A stretch of DNA of 64,000 nt from Auricularia sp. M13. Taxonomy: Eukaryota > Basidiomycota > Agaricomycetes > Auriculariales > Auriculariaceae. The stretch spans positions 4,030,001 through 4,094,000 of the forward strand of contig CM073196.1 of the NCBI GenBank assembly GCA_037042915.1, in the 5' to 3' direction. Shown one piece after another: positions 31,895 through 44,004 of this stretch (its first letter is position 1; each line of letters begins with the position of its first letter). A model generated the notes under the pieces. It ran no database searches and had not been told where the DNA came from. It saw only the letters and a program-made list of their open reading frames with translations. The position numbers and the translations under genes were made by a program.

Positions 31895-34800
31895 ATGCCA
31901 CGCGAGCCGACAGGTGACAGCGGCTCTAGTGCAACGGTGTTCATGCAACCCTTGGGCCCAGCCGACGTGCAAAAGCATGATGATGGCACTAAAAAGCGTA
32001 GCCGCGGTCCTGTGTCCTGCGCAGGTGCGTTTCGGAGGCCAAGTTGCAAGTATTTCGTGTCAACGCCACTTGTAGAATGCCGGAGACTCAAGCTCAAGTG
32101 TGACAGACGGCTGCCTTGCTCGTCATGTACCAAGCGTGGTTGCGCTGCAATATGTCCCAACGGTATGCTGGTTTCACGTCGAGCGTGACAGCTAACTTAG
32201 AATGTGGAACGCAGGAACCCTTGCAGCTGGACCAGGCAATAGGTACGCCATTGAGCCATATCTGAATTGCTTTCAAGGCATGCCGACTCCGCGCAGATTC
32301 GTTCTGGCGGACACTCGGCACTTGCACGAGAAGATTGAGGCCGTATGTACCATGATCAGACATGTCACTATCTCTAATACACGGTTTTTAGATGTCGAAA
32401 CGCATTGAAGAGCTGGAGGACGCACTTGCCGCGCTCCAGGCCCAGATCTCGCACGAGAAGCATCCATTGCTCGCAGACGAACTCATGCTCCTCAAAGCAC
32501 CGCCACCAACAGAGAATGTGGCTGCGGCAATAAACGATGCGACCGATGGCATGACTGAATGCCTAGGAACACTGACACTTGGCGATCGAACGCATTTTTT
32601 CGGCAACCATGCTTCCGTAGATGTGAGTTCATTATGCGCTTCGCCGAGCCGGGCAGTAACACTTTGCTTCTGTCCATTGTAGTATCTTCTAGCAGTACGT
32701 CCATTTTCCAGCTCGTTATCCCATGCACTCATCCGCAACAGGTAGAAGCACCAGCAGAGACGCCTGCCTCTGCCTGTGCATTGCCGATCGACACCTTTCT
32801 TCTCGCTGGGGTGTTCCCAATGACCAGCATCCGCGACGGACGCGAAAAAGTGACACTGAAGCTCGAGACACGGCTGCCTCCGGCGGTACAAGCCTGGCAG
32901 CTCGTCGAAAAGTACTACGACGATGCAGCGTGGTTCCACGCCCTCGTGTCGAAGGACGAATTCTCGGAGACCGTCTTCTCGCGCGTGTATACCCCCACTG
33001 GCACGAACGTGATGAATGTGTCACCTCATGAATTGGCCATCTTGTTCAGTACGTCCGCATTCCAATCTTCCGCGACCGATATTGATATGCTTTAAAGTGA
33101 TGCTAGCCATCGGATGTATGGTCGATATGAGTCGACCGCCTTACAGTGTCGAGGCGTCGCATTATTATCAGTTGGCTCGCGTTGCACTCGGATTAGACTC
33201 GCCCATCGATCACCCCACCATACAAGCAGTTGTCGCCATAGTGCGTAGACCCTCATCCCAACGCGTGCCGCTGCGCTGACTGTGAGCAGCATCTTATGTC
33301 GACATTCCTTCAAATGTGTGACCATCCGAACGGAGCGACAACGTGCTATAGTCTCCTCGGTCTGAACGCCCAGCTCTGTAATAGCGTACGTGATTGGATC
33401 TGTGTCAGGTGGGAGAAATAACGCCACGATACAGCTCGGCCTGCATCGCAACGACACCAAATGGAAGTTGCCCGCACCGGAGCAGCAAAAACGTCGACAT
33501 ATCTTCGTATGTTCCTCGGTGCCACTAGGTGCACTGGTGCTGATAGCCTATTAGTGGGAGGTCGCGTCCTACGACGCCTGGTCTAGTCTTTCGTTCGGAC
33601 GGCCGCCGAGCTTTTATGCAGCGCACGTCGACGCCAAGGTAGCCTCAGAACCGGAGAAGATCATGAACAGTGAGGGCGAGTGGGAAGTCGCTTGTACGTT
33701 CACAGCCGCTCTTTGGTATTGCCCAGCGAATGGTCTGATGTAACAAGTGTCCCTGCGTACAGTCCGTTACTGGAGTCACACGTTCGTGCAGCAGGTCTTG
33801 TTGAAGGTGATGGAACAAGCCTTTGGCGTCGGCCCACTGGCATACGCGACGGTCTTGCGGCTTGACCGCCTCGTACGCGAGCACCCGATCAGCGACGTGC
33901 TTCGTATCGTCAACGTTGGCCAGACGGAGCCGGGTATAGCCCGGGGCTTGCTGCTGCAGCGGAACACGGTGTTTGCGCTCACACAACGACGTACGTCGTT
34001 TTCCTCTTCCTGCTATTGTATAATGAGTCACGCGCTTACTCCAATTGCAGTATTACTCTTCTTGCATCGCGGCTTCTTCGCGCAGGCCATTCTGGAACAG
34101 CCAGACGACCCGCTGAAAAGCAAGTACGCGCAGTCCGTCCTCGCAGCGTTCCGCTGCGCGTTCTACATCACTGCCAGCGTGCGCGCGCTGTACGCACAAG
34201 TGCCACTGGCGTTGCGGTACTGGGTCTTCTGGAGTCAGAGCTTCTCTGCGTGCCTCGTGCTTGGATCTATCGTCGTCAAGGCGCCTGGCAGCGGCCTCGC
34301 GCCGCCTGCATGGGTTGAGCTGGACAGAATGTATGAGCTCTTTGAGCAGGTCGCGCCGCAATCTCATCGCATTGCTCGACTGATGGTGCGCGTCTACTGT
34401 TTATCCCATCGGTGCATATGCTCAGGGTCGTCGTTTCCATTCTTTAATAGCCCAAGATGCGCAGGCTGCGTATGCGCGCGCACGAAGCTTACACTTCGTT
34501 CACTGCTGCTGAGGCCGGCCCGCCGCGCCCAGTAATCACGGAGCGCGAGGAGCAAGAACTACGCTTCCTCTGGGGCGAGACACGGCTCGTCGACTTCACC
34601 TCCCCGGGCTCGCTTGCGGGCTCGCTTGGGGCGTCCAATACATGCCCCATCGTGACGGTAGATCGCCTTACGTCCAGCGAGCGATTTGTAGTTCCATTGG
34701 AACGCCCAGCCGCTGCTGCTGACGCTGGCTCGAGCGACCCAACTCCACCTTCGCAGTCTGGCTCGACCCCGTCAGGCTCTTCGGGGGCCGTGACGACGGG

Positions 34801-35251
34801 CTCGCCGGACCTGTTTGCTGAGTTGTACTCCTCAATATTCCCGCCCGACGCGCAGCAGCAGCAGCCACAATCCCAGGCTCCACCGCCGCCGCCGCCGCCG
34901 CCACCACAGGAGGATCCTCAATGGGCCTCCTCATCGTTCTCTCATCTGCCCGCCGGGGCCTCCATCCCGGCAGCCCAGGTTCCTTCGCAGGCGACAGAGC
35001 AAGACTTTGGCGGCGCGTTCAATTTGGACCCCGCGCCGGCATCGTGGAACTTTGACTTTGCGGACTTTGACAATATGCCGATGATGGACGAGTCGTCGCC
35101 AGATGCCATGGGAGGCGATGTGCCGTCGCGAAGCCAACTCGATATCCCGTGGCAGCGCTTCCTGAGTAGCATTGGCGTCTTTGGCGCAGAAGATACACCT
35201 GCGGCGCAGCAGCAGAATGGCCACAGCACTACTGCGACGGCCCCGGGTTAA
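31895..35251 (+). CDS. Zn2Cys6 fungal transcription factor, paralog A
   Basis: Fourteen exons, 884 aa: 31895-32024, 32076-32162, 32215-32242, 32297-32342, 32392-32622, 32683-32694, 32742-33048, 33098-33240, 33290-33385, 33435-33506, 33555-33693, 33763-33990, 34051-34385, 34451-35251. The binuclear zinc cluster is C-x2-C-x6-C-x5-C-x2-C-x8-C (SCAECRRLKLKC, then CSSC), with intron 1 splitting the first CxxC. A linker (HLHEKIEAMSKRIEELEDAL) forms the dimerising coiled coil. Then comes the fungal-specific transcription-factor middle region (GCMVDMSRPPYSVEASHYYQLARVAL cut by introns, CDHPNGATTCYSLLGL), ending in a Pro/Gln/Ser-rich and acidic activation-type tail (WNFDFADFDNMPMMD). Exon 6 is a 12 nt microexon. 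Target genes are unknown. Confidence 0.9.
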
Positions 35252-35606
35252 AGTGCGTGTCGGTGTGTTAGCCAGTTTGAGGGGTCCACTTGCTTTCATC
35301 GCTTTCGCTTACCTGTGATATTGTGTACTTCGTTGCTGCGTGTCGTCTGCCAGTGTATGATAGCTGCACTTTCCCGTCGTTTCTATAGGCATTTGGAGGA
35401 TTGAACACAACCTGGTACATGCCAGACTGAAGAAGTAGTGACATCAAACGTCGGCTCAAGTTCTGGATGTGGAAAGAATGACAGGAACGAATCCATGATT
35501 GCTAGGATTCGCACGGCCGACCGCAGCATGTCCTGAGGCGGCGCTGACCGAAGCAATGCCTAACTTATTGCTTTACATAAATCTGCCATCTTCCTGTCAG
35601 CTGAGG

Positions 35607-38600
35607 ATGTCTGGCGAGCGCACGATGACCGCGCCTTCGACAGGATTATCTGAAACGCGCAAGCAAGACGACAATAACAGGCGCAGCCGCGGGCTGGTAT
35701 CGTGCGCAGGTGCATTAGTTTCCAAATTATTAAATTCAGCTCTCAATCATCTCCTGCGACAGAATGCCGCAGACTCAAGGTCAAATGCGATAAAGGGCTG
35801 CCTTGCTCATCTTGCTCTAAGCGTGGGTGCGCTGCTATATGTCCCAACGGTGCGTTATGGTTCATATGAAAGCTTGGTGGTTGACAAGCACCTAATAGGG
35901 ACCTTAGCAGCCGGGCCTGGCACCAGGTAAGAATACAAGCTACCTTGCGGAGGCCCTGCGAGACATTGACGCTCCCCAGGTTCATTCTTGCGGACACCCA
36001 ACATTTACATGAAAAGATCGAGGCTGTCAGTACAAAGGACTTGAAGGCTAGAATTGCCATGAACCTCCTCATGACTTCTTATTCAAGATGTCTAAACGTA
36101 TCGCGGAGCTGGAGGACGCGCTTGCGACACTCCAGTCCCAAATATCGAACGAGAAGCACCCGCTTCTAGCAGGCGACCTCGACCTCGTCAAGTCGCCGCC
36201 TTTGACGCAGACAGCTGCAGCTGCGCCCGCTAGCGACGCGACCGACAAGCTAGCAGAAAACCTTGGCACACTCACGCTTGGTGAACGCGTACACTTCTTC
36301 GGTCAACATGCCGCCGCAGACGTGAGGGTTTTGCTTGCTCCTTCGACCATGCCACTCACTTACCGCGCGCCTGTAGTATGTCATAACGGTGCGTTCTTTT
36401 CATTGGCCATGCATCCGAGCTCCTGCTCACAAGTCCTAAGGAAGAAAGCCTGTCCGAGACGCCTGCGTCTACCGTGTCACTTCCGCTCGACATCCTCCTT
36501 CTCGCCGGGGCGTTTCCAACGTCAACCATACGCGACAGACGCGAGCAAGTGGCCATTGAGCTCGCAAGATGGCTACCGACATCGTCGCAGGCTTCGACCC
36601 TGGCGCAGGCGTTTTATAGCAACTCTACCTGGATGTTCAACCTCATATCCGAAGAAGAGTTCAATGAGACCTTGCTGAGTCGTGTCTACGCCAGTGCCGT
36701 CCCCGATGTTTCACAGATCACCCCGCATGACTTGGGACTATTGTTCTGTGAGTGCATACAGCTTGACTATCCCGGTTGCGAGGGCTCATAGTCCGTAGTG
36801 ATACTCGCCATTGGATGCTTGGTTGATATGAACCGGCCGCCTTACAGCGCCGAAGCGTCGAACTACTATCAGTTGGCCCGGGCTTCGCTTGGCTTGGACT
36901 CAGTCATCGACCATCCGACAATTCAGGCCATTCGTGCTCTCGTAAGTTTATCGATTCCGCTGGGCCTCAATATAACCATTGCGAGTAGCACTTGATGGCG
37001 ATGTTTCTCCAAATGTGTGACCATTCGAACAGCGCGACGGCATGTTACAGCATTATGGGGCTAACTGCCCAGCTCTGTCACGGTGTACGTCAACACTCTC
37101 TTTCCCTCTGCTTATATGTATTTACCTGCTTCGACAGCTGGGTCTGCATCGCGATGATACCCAGTGGAATTTGTCGGAGGGCGAGCGACGCAATCGTCGT
37201 AACGTCTTTGTGCGTTTGCCTGCATTGGTCTGCGTAATGACTTGACGAATTTGGGGCGCGCAGTGGGAATTTGTGTCCTTCAACGCCTGGACGAGTTTTG
37301 CACTCGGACGCCCGGCCAGCATCAGTCAGGCGCATGTAGATGCGAAGGTGGCCGATGACGCACAGCGGTTCCTCGATAGCGAGGGCAAATGGCACGGCTC
37401 CCGTGAGTGGTCTGTCTACTACGAGTAGCGGTTTGCCTGGGATGAACATTCGCCCAGTCCGATTCTGGAGCCATTCCTTCTGCCAGCAAGTCCTGTTGAC
37501 AGTGATGGATCAAGCCTTTGGCGTCAAGCCGCCCACCTACGCTACTATCTTGCGCTTAGACCGGCTCGTGCGCGAGCACCCGCTGTGTGAGCGCATTCGC
37601 AGCACAACTGAGAGCGCGGGGGAACCAGCGGTAGCTATGGGGCTCCTTTTACAGCGTAATACGCTCTTTGCCCTCACACAGAAACGTACGCGTCCCAGAC
37701 CAACGGTTCTGTCGGCATGGCTAACCGCTTACAGTGCTCTTATTCCTTCACCGCAGCTTCTTCGCCGACGCCTTGATGGAGCACCCCGACGACCCGCTCA
37801 AGAGCAAGTACGCACAGTCCGTACTCGCTGCGTTCCGTAGCGCATTCTATATCACTACGACTGTGCGCGCGGTGTATGCCCAGGTGCCACTCTCATTGCG
37901 ATATTGGGTCTTCTGCACGCAGAGTTTCTCCGCTTGTCTTGTCCTTGGCTCCATTATCATCAAGTCGCCAGGCTGTGGTCTCGCGCCGCCGGCATGGGTT
38001 GAGCTCGACAGAATGTACGAGTTGTTTGAGCAGGTTGCCCCGCAGTCACAGCGCATTGCCCACATCATGGTTCGTGCTTATCGCTGTCCGCTGACACGAG
38101 CTCATCGCTTCGATCTCCAGCCCGAGCTGCGCAACCTGAGGTCGAAGGCGCATGAGGCATATACGGCATTTACTACCAAGTCAGGAGACGCACCGCGCCT
38201 TGTCGATCCTGAGGATACGGCGTTGCAGCTCCTCTGGGGACAAACGAAGACCAGGCTGCCCGACAATGCCAGTAAGTCGCGTCCGTTAAGTGCGACGGCC
38301 GGCACGTCGGCGTCGTCGTCCATGGTCACCTTGCCTCGCTCCAATTTCGCCGAGTCGTCTCCAGTTCACGGCGCGCCCGTCTCGTCCGAAGTCAACCAGA
38401 GCCTTTCGACGGCCGCGCCGCTGTCCGCAGGGCAAGGACCATTACCATCAGTTCCGACGGATGACGCGTTCGCCGCGCTGTATTCGTCTTTCTTCCCCGT
38501 CAACCCGCAACCGAAGTACCAGTTCAATCCGGACGCCTTCCCATCAGCGCCTATGCCGTCCCTGGACGCGCAAGGCAACCCCTTCACGCACACGCAGGGC

Positions 38601-38816
38601 TTTGACCCGTCCATGTTTGGCGGATTGAGCGCCATGCCACAATGGAATTACGACTTTGACAACATCGCGATGATGTCTGCGCCGACTGCGGCCCGCAACC
38701 TCGATATCCCGTGGCAGTCCTTCATGAGCAGTATCGGCCTAACATCCAGCCCGGACAACTCGCTAGATCTGCAACAGCAGCAGCAGAGCTATGATGGTGG
38801 TGCGCAGAGCTATTAG
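35607..38816 (+). CDS. Zn2Cys6 fungal transcription factor, paralog B
   Basis: Tandem paralog of factor A with the same intron pattern. Exon 1 is 35607-35709 (MSGERTMTAPS...), the zinc exon 35763-35849 (ECRRLKVKCDKGLPCSSC), then 35899-35926, 35980-36025, 36088-36321, microexon 36377-36388 (12 nt), and further exons to the stop at 38816. A coiled-coil linker follows the cluster (KRIAELEDALATLQSQI). Middle-region landmarks match A: DILLLAGAFPTSTIRDRREQ, GCLVDMNRPPYSAEASNYYQ, FFADALMEHPDDPLKSKYAQ. The C-terminal tail is Ser/Pro/Gln-rich with an acidic NYDFDNIAMM motif and a final Gln run. The start could be the second Met of MSGERTM. It lies 355 bp after factor A in the same orientation. Confidence 0.9.
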
Positions 38817-39595
38817 AGTTAGATGGTCGACATGTAGTCCCTGCTTTCGCTGTTTTCGCATAGTTTTCTGGTTAGGGTTTCTTCTTGGCAGATAGTTCAC
38901 GCCGCAGATGACATGTGTATCTATAAGCATCTACATCTATTACTGTTATCAATGCAATAGTCTATGTACACGCGTCGGCCGCTTTCTTCCTAGTGTTGTC
39001 TCTACCAGTCAGTCGCCTTGCAACATGGCATACGTTATGTTATTAGCCGGCATCCCCCGTGCTGGATGAACTCCCTTGCGGTATAAAATTGATATCAAAA
39101 TCAAGTCCCAGGACATGGCCATGGGCAGCACGCGAAAACAGCCGTCGATCGCGTTCTGTCAAACAGGTCCGTGCGCAATCACGTGCGCCTTTATAACCTA
39201 GCCGCGATGCTTCGATGTTCCCCATCTCTTGTGCTCGGGCAAGTACTGTCGACAGTGAGGGCAACCGAGTCGCAGTCTTTTGCTAGTTGCAAATTAATTT
39301 CCGTACGCTTCGGTTGGCTATGCCTTCCGGGACTTTTTGGAACCCACTTGCTTTTCGCGCTGCATGCTCTATGCTTTGTTGATTTCAACGGCCGGCCGAT
39401 TTGGCAATGCGTCCGTTGAATTGGCAAAACAAGTGCTGCGTTACTTTTCTGTAGTCTCCCGTCATTGCCACAGGTTGAGGTTCGAATTGATCAATTTGAG
39501 CAATTGGGTCAATGACTGCTTTTCAGCGGACAAGTTTTGAGAATGAACTTGAAGCTGTGTACTTGGTCATCGTGTCCGTAGAGACAAGCTGACAG
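38817..39595. other. Intergenic DNA between factor B and the TIR element
   Basis: This holds the 3' UTR of factor B and ~500 bp without recognisable genes or repeats; open frames are short and of random composition. Confidence 0.55.
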
Positions 39596-40316
39596 GACGC
39601 GTGTCCCAAAAAGTGCAAGTTGGCTATGAGGATTGACAAAGTGTGATAAGTCCTGATAACAGGGTCAGCCGACCCCCTACCTGATCAAACAGCTTCAGGG
39701 GGTATACTCGCTTATAGGCCTATTATACGGCTGACAAGGCCGATACAAGTTTATAATGCGGACAAGGCGGATAAGAGCTGATCAGCCGCCCCGCCCGATA
39801 TTATGAAAACTCCCGCCGGAGCGTCACTTCAGTCGGCGGTTTGTTCTGACCGACATCGAGCGTGTTAAGGCACGCATACGTGCGAACTCGCTGGGACGCT
39901 CCAAGGGCGTGGATAGGAAGGGATATAAGGACATCTTGGAAATCCCGAATGAGGTTCTGCTAGAGCTCTTCAATGCGTGCATGGAGGTACGGTAGATGGG
40001 TGGAGTACTGGCAGATGAGGCTGACTACTGGCGAACAGACACGTAACGTGCCTTCCCTGTGGCTGACAACACTCCTAGCTGCTATCCTGAAGCGAAACCT
40101 CGACCCCAAGGTCGCAGCATCGTACCGCACGATTGGCCTTGAATGCTGTCTCCTAAAATTCTTGACGATGCTCATGGACGGACGAATACGAGAGTGGCTC
40201 CAAACAAGACCAGATATCCTACCCAAGTCACAGAACGGCTTCCGCGCAGGTTACCGCACGAACAACAACACCTTCATTCTGAGGTGTGCAGCTGAACGCG
40301 CGCGTGCCGAGTCCTA

Positions 40317-40987
40317 AGGCTGAAACTAAATTAAATATAAGTACACCTCGCCGTACTTTATTTAGATTTAGTATGTAATTAGTATTAATTAATTATAACT
40401 AGTTATATCTGAATCAAATCAAGTGCCATTGATGTCAAGTTATACTCGGTGTATGCAACTAATGACTACATCATACATGCTTCTATAACTATACCTACTG
40501 ATCATACAAGGTCCCTGAGGTGTTGGGATGCCTGCAATGTGAGGGTGAAGCAAGAAACCTTTTTGGGTGAGAGTATTACCAAATTGGGAAAGAAGATCCA
40601 AGATGAAGCATGACAGATGACTGGGATACCATACCTGCTCCTCAGGTATATGATCAGTTAATAGGACTTCTTATGGCTCGATACCGTATGCATTACAACC
40701 TCAGGATACTTCAGAAATTGACACTGGCAACATGAAAGGTACTTGGCAGTCTTGCATATTGTCAAGGACCTCCACTCCCATGGCAGGAAGGTCTCTATAG
40801 ATGTGGATCAGGTTTAGAACATCTCTCTCTAGATGCATCTCAGTTGATCTGAGCCCTCATTAAGTTGACATGTAGATACAATTAATTATAACTAATTACT
40901 CAAAAATACACGAGTCTGTACTTTAATTATATTTATATAGGCTGTTAATTAATTATACTTAGTAATTAATTAAATTAGTTGCAGCCT
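40317..40987. mobile_element. MITE (671 bp) with TIRs and TA target-site duplication
   Basis: The left end is AGGCTGAAACTAAATTAAAT and the right end, complemented, AGGCTGCAACTAATTTAATT. The element is flanked by TA on both sides (40315-40316 and 40988-40989). The ends are very AT-rich with repeated TTAATTAATTA words and the inside has no open frame. TA duplication and size fit a non-autonomous Tc1/mariner-like element. It interrupts the LINE frame between AERARAES and LYVASVDIS, so it is younger than the LINE insertion. Confidence 0.85.
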
Positions 40988-41683
40988 TAGTGCCGACGGG
41001 AAAGTGCTCTACGTTGCCTCTGTCGATATATCGAATGCCTTCCCCTCAGTCAACCACGATATGCTCTTCCTGAAGCTATACAGCCTGGGGATGCGTGGCC
41101 CAATATTCGACATATACCGCACGATCTACGAGCGCATGACGTACTGCGTGCGTGTTGACGGACGGTGTGCCGAAGAGTTCACCTCCGACATGGGCATCCT
41201 CATTGGCGACCCAGCGTCCCCATGTGGCTGTTATACTTCTCTGACCTGGATGTACCGACAACTCTCGGTGACATTCTGCTCGGTGGCACTGTGGTATCGC
41301 ACCTGGAACAGGCAGATGATATCGTGATCTTTGCAACCTCGAGGGCAACACTGCAGGCCAAACTGGATGCATTTTACGGCTGGTGCTGCCGCGCTTTCCT
41401 ATTGATCAACAAGAAGAAGTCCTGGTGGATGCCGCTGGGCTGTCGACCCCTCGACCTCGATAGCTTGTCCTTCCGCATCGGCGGGGAGGACGTGCCTATG
41501 AGACCCACGGAGAAATACGTGGGGATGCAGATCACCTCAGAGAAGAGGAATCTGTTTGCAGAACACTCTCGCCAGAAGGCAAGCACGGCCTATGCGTTCG
41601 CATCGACTCTCTTTGGCGTCATCGACGGCCTCTGTCTTCAATGCCCTCCGACGACGGCTGCGCGCCTTTATACTGCCGTCATT

Positions 41684-42707
41684 TGTTACGGTGCGCGGCG
41701 ATCTTGCCCATACGCCGCTTCCGTTGGATCTCTTTCGCCGCTTCACCCGCTCCGTCGGACCGATATACCCGTTCCGCATGCCTCTCCGGACCGCTGGCAC
41801 CTCGGCTACCTTCTCTCGGCGTCACCGGACCCCTGTCAACCTCGGTCCTTGGATGCGACGCGCTATTGCCATTGTTGTCGATCACCGCTGCGCTGGTTTC
41901 GACCCGGCGTGTATCTGTTCGTCGGTCCGTCTTCTCGGTGTCACATTACGGCCTACACCTTCGGAGATGCCGCACACCACACCTCGGGTATTGCCCTGCA
42001 TGGCCGGTGTGCGCTGGGAGTACAGGTGAAGCTGCAACGATCGTGCCGACGTACATCCTTCACCCTCTGTCCCCTGGATGCTCGACCGCTCCGGCACCTC
42101 GGACCTCGGCCGCCACACTCTCCTCGGTCCGCGCGCGGCATGGTCCATGGTCCGGAGGCTGTCCGGATGGAGTGGGAGTGTTGATTGTTGGGTGGTACGC
42201 TCGTACCTCGCTCGCCGACGCGTTGCGCTCGCCGCTACGCTCGCCATTGCATCGGCGCCTTTCGCCCCCGGTGTCAGTGCGTGCATACATGCAAGGACAC
42301 CTCGGTCTGTCTCGGATACCCGCCCAATACCCTCCATAGGCACGGACATCCTTTATCCCCTTCGTCCGGAGTCGTTCTGCGCCTTCGGCGCGACGCTTCA
42401 CTCTTTCTTGACCCTCCCTTGACTCCCTTTACCCCCCATTGCTTCCACTGGCTCCAGATTACCCTCGGTGACTTCCCCGATGCCTTTCCCATCGCTTCCG
42501 GACCTCTCTTTGGTGTTGGTTGGCTTCCTTTGTTGTCCGGAGCGTTCGGATCCGGTTTGCCTCCGATCGGACTATATGTACCGGCGATTGCCCTCGGATG
42601 TACCCTAGGTTGGATCTGGTCTATTATGTGTTCGACCTTCCCCTCCTGAGTACCCTTCCTGGTCGGCTACGCCTCCTGGTCGGTGGTGTATGCAGCACAC
42701 CGTGACA
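41684..42707. mobile_element. Solo-LTR-like insertion (1024 bp) inside the LINE
   Basis: The unit begins TGTTACGGTG and ends CACCGTGACA, that is TG...CA with short inverted ends, and is flanked by the 5 bp direct repeat TCATT (41679-41683 and 42708-42712). The LINE frame stops at the left flank (RLYTAVI) and resumes at the right (GQHLTHGCDV). The inside is pyrimidine-biased with many CCTCGG, CTCCGG and TCCGGA words and no retroviral-type domains. It fits a solo LTR left by recombination of an LTR retrotransposon (Gypsy-like ends); being inside the LINE it is the younger insertion. I treat it as a fossil. Confidence 0.75.
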
Positions 42708-43764
42708 TCATTGGACAACATTTGACTCATGGATGCGACGTGAGCCCGGATGCAACGCGGGCGGCGACGAAGGAGCTTGAGCGCGCTCAAATTCTCTACC
42801 TGCGGAAACTGCTCCGTGCTGGCAAACGCTGCTCTGTAGTGGCGTTGTTTACGGAAACTGGTATCTGGCCCATCCGGTACCGCCGCGCGGACTTGCTTGT
42901 TCGCTATCTAGGCTATCTACTGCATCGATGACTATGCACGACGGGCCTTGGAAGACTCGGTGGAACTGTTCCGCGAGGGTCGGCAATCGTGGTACGGCGA
43001 CCTCTGCAAAGCCTTACTACTTCTACCGCACCCAGTGGATCTGGGTAATCGACCTGTTACGGACGCGGCGGACGTCGACGACATCAGAGTGATGATCAAG
43101 CAGTCCATGATATCTTACTTACACACCGCCGTTGCCATGAACCCTAAACTGTTTTTGCTGCACGCCAGGCCGCGACATGATTGCGTACAGAGCGCTAACT
43201 ATGGCACCGGCCAGGTAATGGCATTCCGCCCGTACTTAAGGCTGCGAGTGCCAGAGCATCGCGTTGCTCTGACGCGCTTGTTGCTATCAACACACGAATT
43301 GGCGATAGAAAGGCTTCGATGGCAAGGCGTGCCACGCGCGCAACGACTATGCCGATGGTGTCAACGGGGGGTGGAAGAACCCGTACACGTGCTGCTGGAG
43401 TGCGGTGGCTCAATGGAAGTCGTGCGCTTGCGATCAGAGTTGTTTGCTAAACTGCGCGCGATGGACTACAAGCTAGTATCATTCCTCGTAACGCGCTCGT
43501 TGGTGCAGATGGTCCGCATTCTGGCGTTGCACGAACCAACGCTCCCACTCTTTGCACGCTATGTCTGTAAAGTACTGAAATTGTTTAGTGCAAAGTCATT
43601 ATAGAATTGGTATCAACTCAGCGCTCACAGTGCAGCGGGGTAGACTTAATCCAGCGGTGGCAAGAGCCTCAGTTGGAAGATCGAGCCGTGTTGCAGTGAG
43701 TGTCCGGGGCAACCAAGCGGGTGCCCCGGAGCGGTCGTTCCTGATTGGGACCTCCCCGCCTGCT

Positions 43765-44004
43765 CCTTTCCTTTCCTTTCCTTTCCCCCAGCTACCGCTC
43801 CTATGCGGCAGCTGGGTCTTACTTTACGTATTTACATTTGTACATTTACTACTTACTCGTACTACTAACCGGTGTACATTTTCTCAACTTACTCGAGGTT
43901 GTACATGACTTGTATACTTTTCTAACTTAGCCTGGATTTGAACCAACGGCTCGCCTGCTGGCCGCACGCGCACTCGCGCGAGCTACCAGCTAGGCTATCA
44001 CGCC
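43765..44004 (-). mobile_element. tRNA-derived SINE (~240 bp)
   Basis: On the minus strand the head (from 44004) reads GGCGTGATAGCCTAGCTGG, with an A-box (TAGCCTAGCTGG, 43986-43997) and, ~50 nt on, a B-box (GGTTCAAATCC, 43933-43943), the internal RNA polymerase III promoter. The 3' part of the head does not pair with the 5' end as an acceptor stem, so it is not a working tRNA. The body is unrelated sequence and ends in four AAAGG units (43765-43786), a simple-repeat tail. No clear target-site duplication was found. Confidence 0.6.

Larger units (their letters stand above)
39826..43604 (+). mobile_element. 5'-truncated LINE (non-LTR retrotransposon) reverse transcriptase, broken
   Basis: Plus-strand homology starts near 39843 with LGRSKGVDRKGYKDIL and runs through RTIGLECCLLKFL, SQNGFRAGYRTNNNTFIL, VDISNAFPSVNHDMLF, DMGILIGDPASP, the catalytic ADD of EQADDIVIF, NKKKSWWMPLG, then HLTHGCDVSPDATRAATKEL and a terminal CRWCQRG...HVLLEC zinc finger. 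This is the order of RT fingers/palm, thumb and C-terminal CCHC of LINE ORF2-type proteins. The endonuclease part is missing. There is a frameshift near 41222 and stops elsewhere, and the body is interrupted by a MITE (40317-40987) and a solo-LTR-like unit (41684-42707). No poly-A tail is obvious; the 3' end is somewhere in 43604-43760. Confidence 0.88.

Noticed and set aside
41641-42339. 232-codon open frame and overlapping frames on both strands
   Set aside because: They lie inside the solo-LTR-like unit and reflect its stop-poor C/T-rich composition; no domain is recognisable.
43927-44004. A functional tRNA gene
   Set aside because: A-box and B-box are present but the 5' end GGCGTGA has no complementary 3' acceptor strand and the sequence continues into a SINE body.
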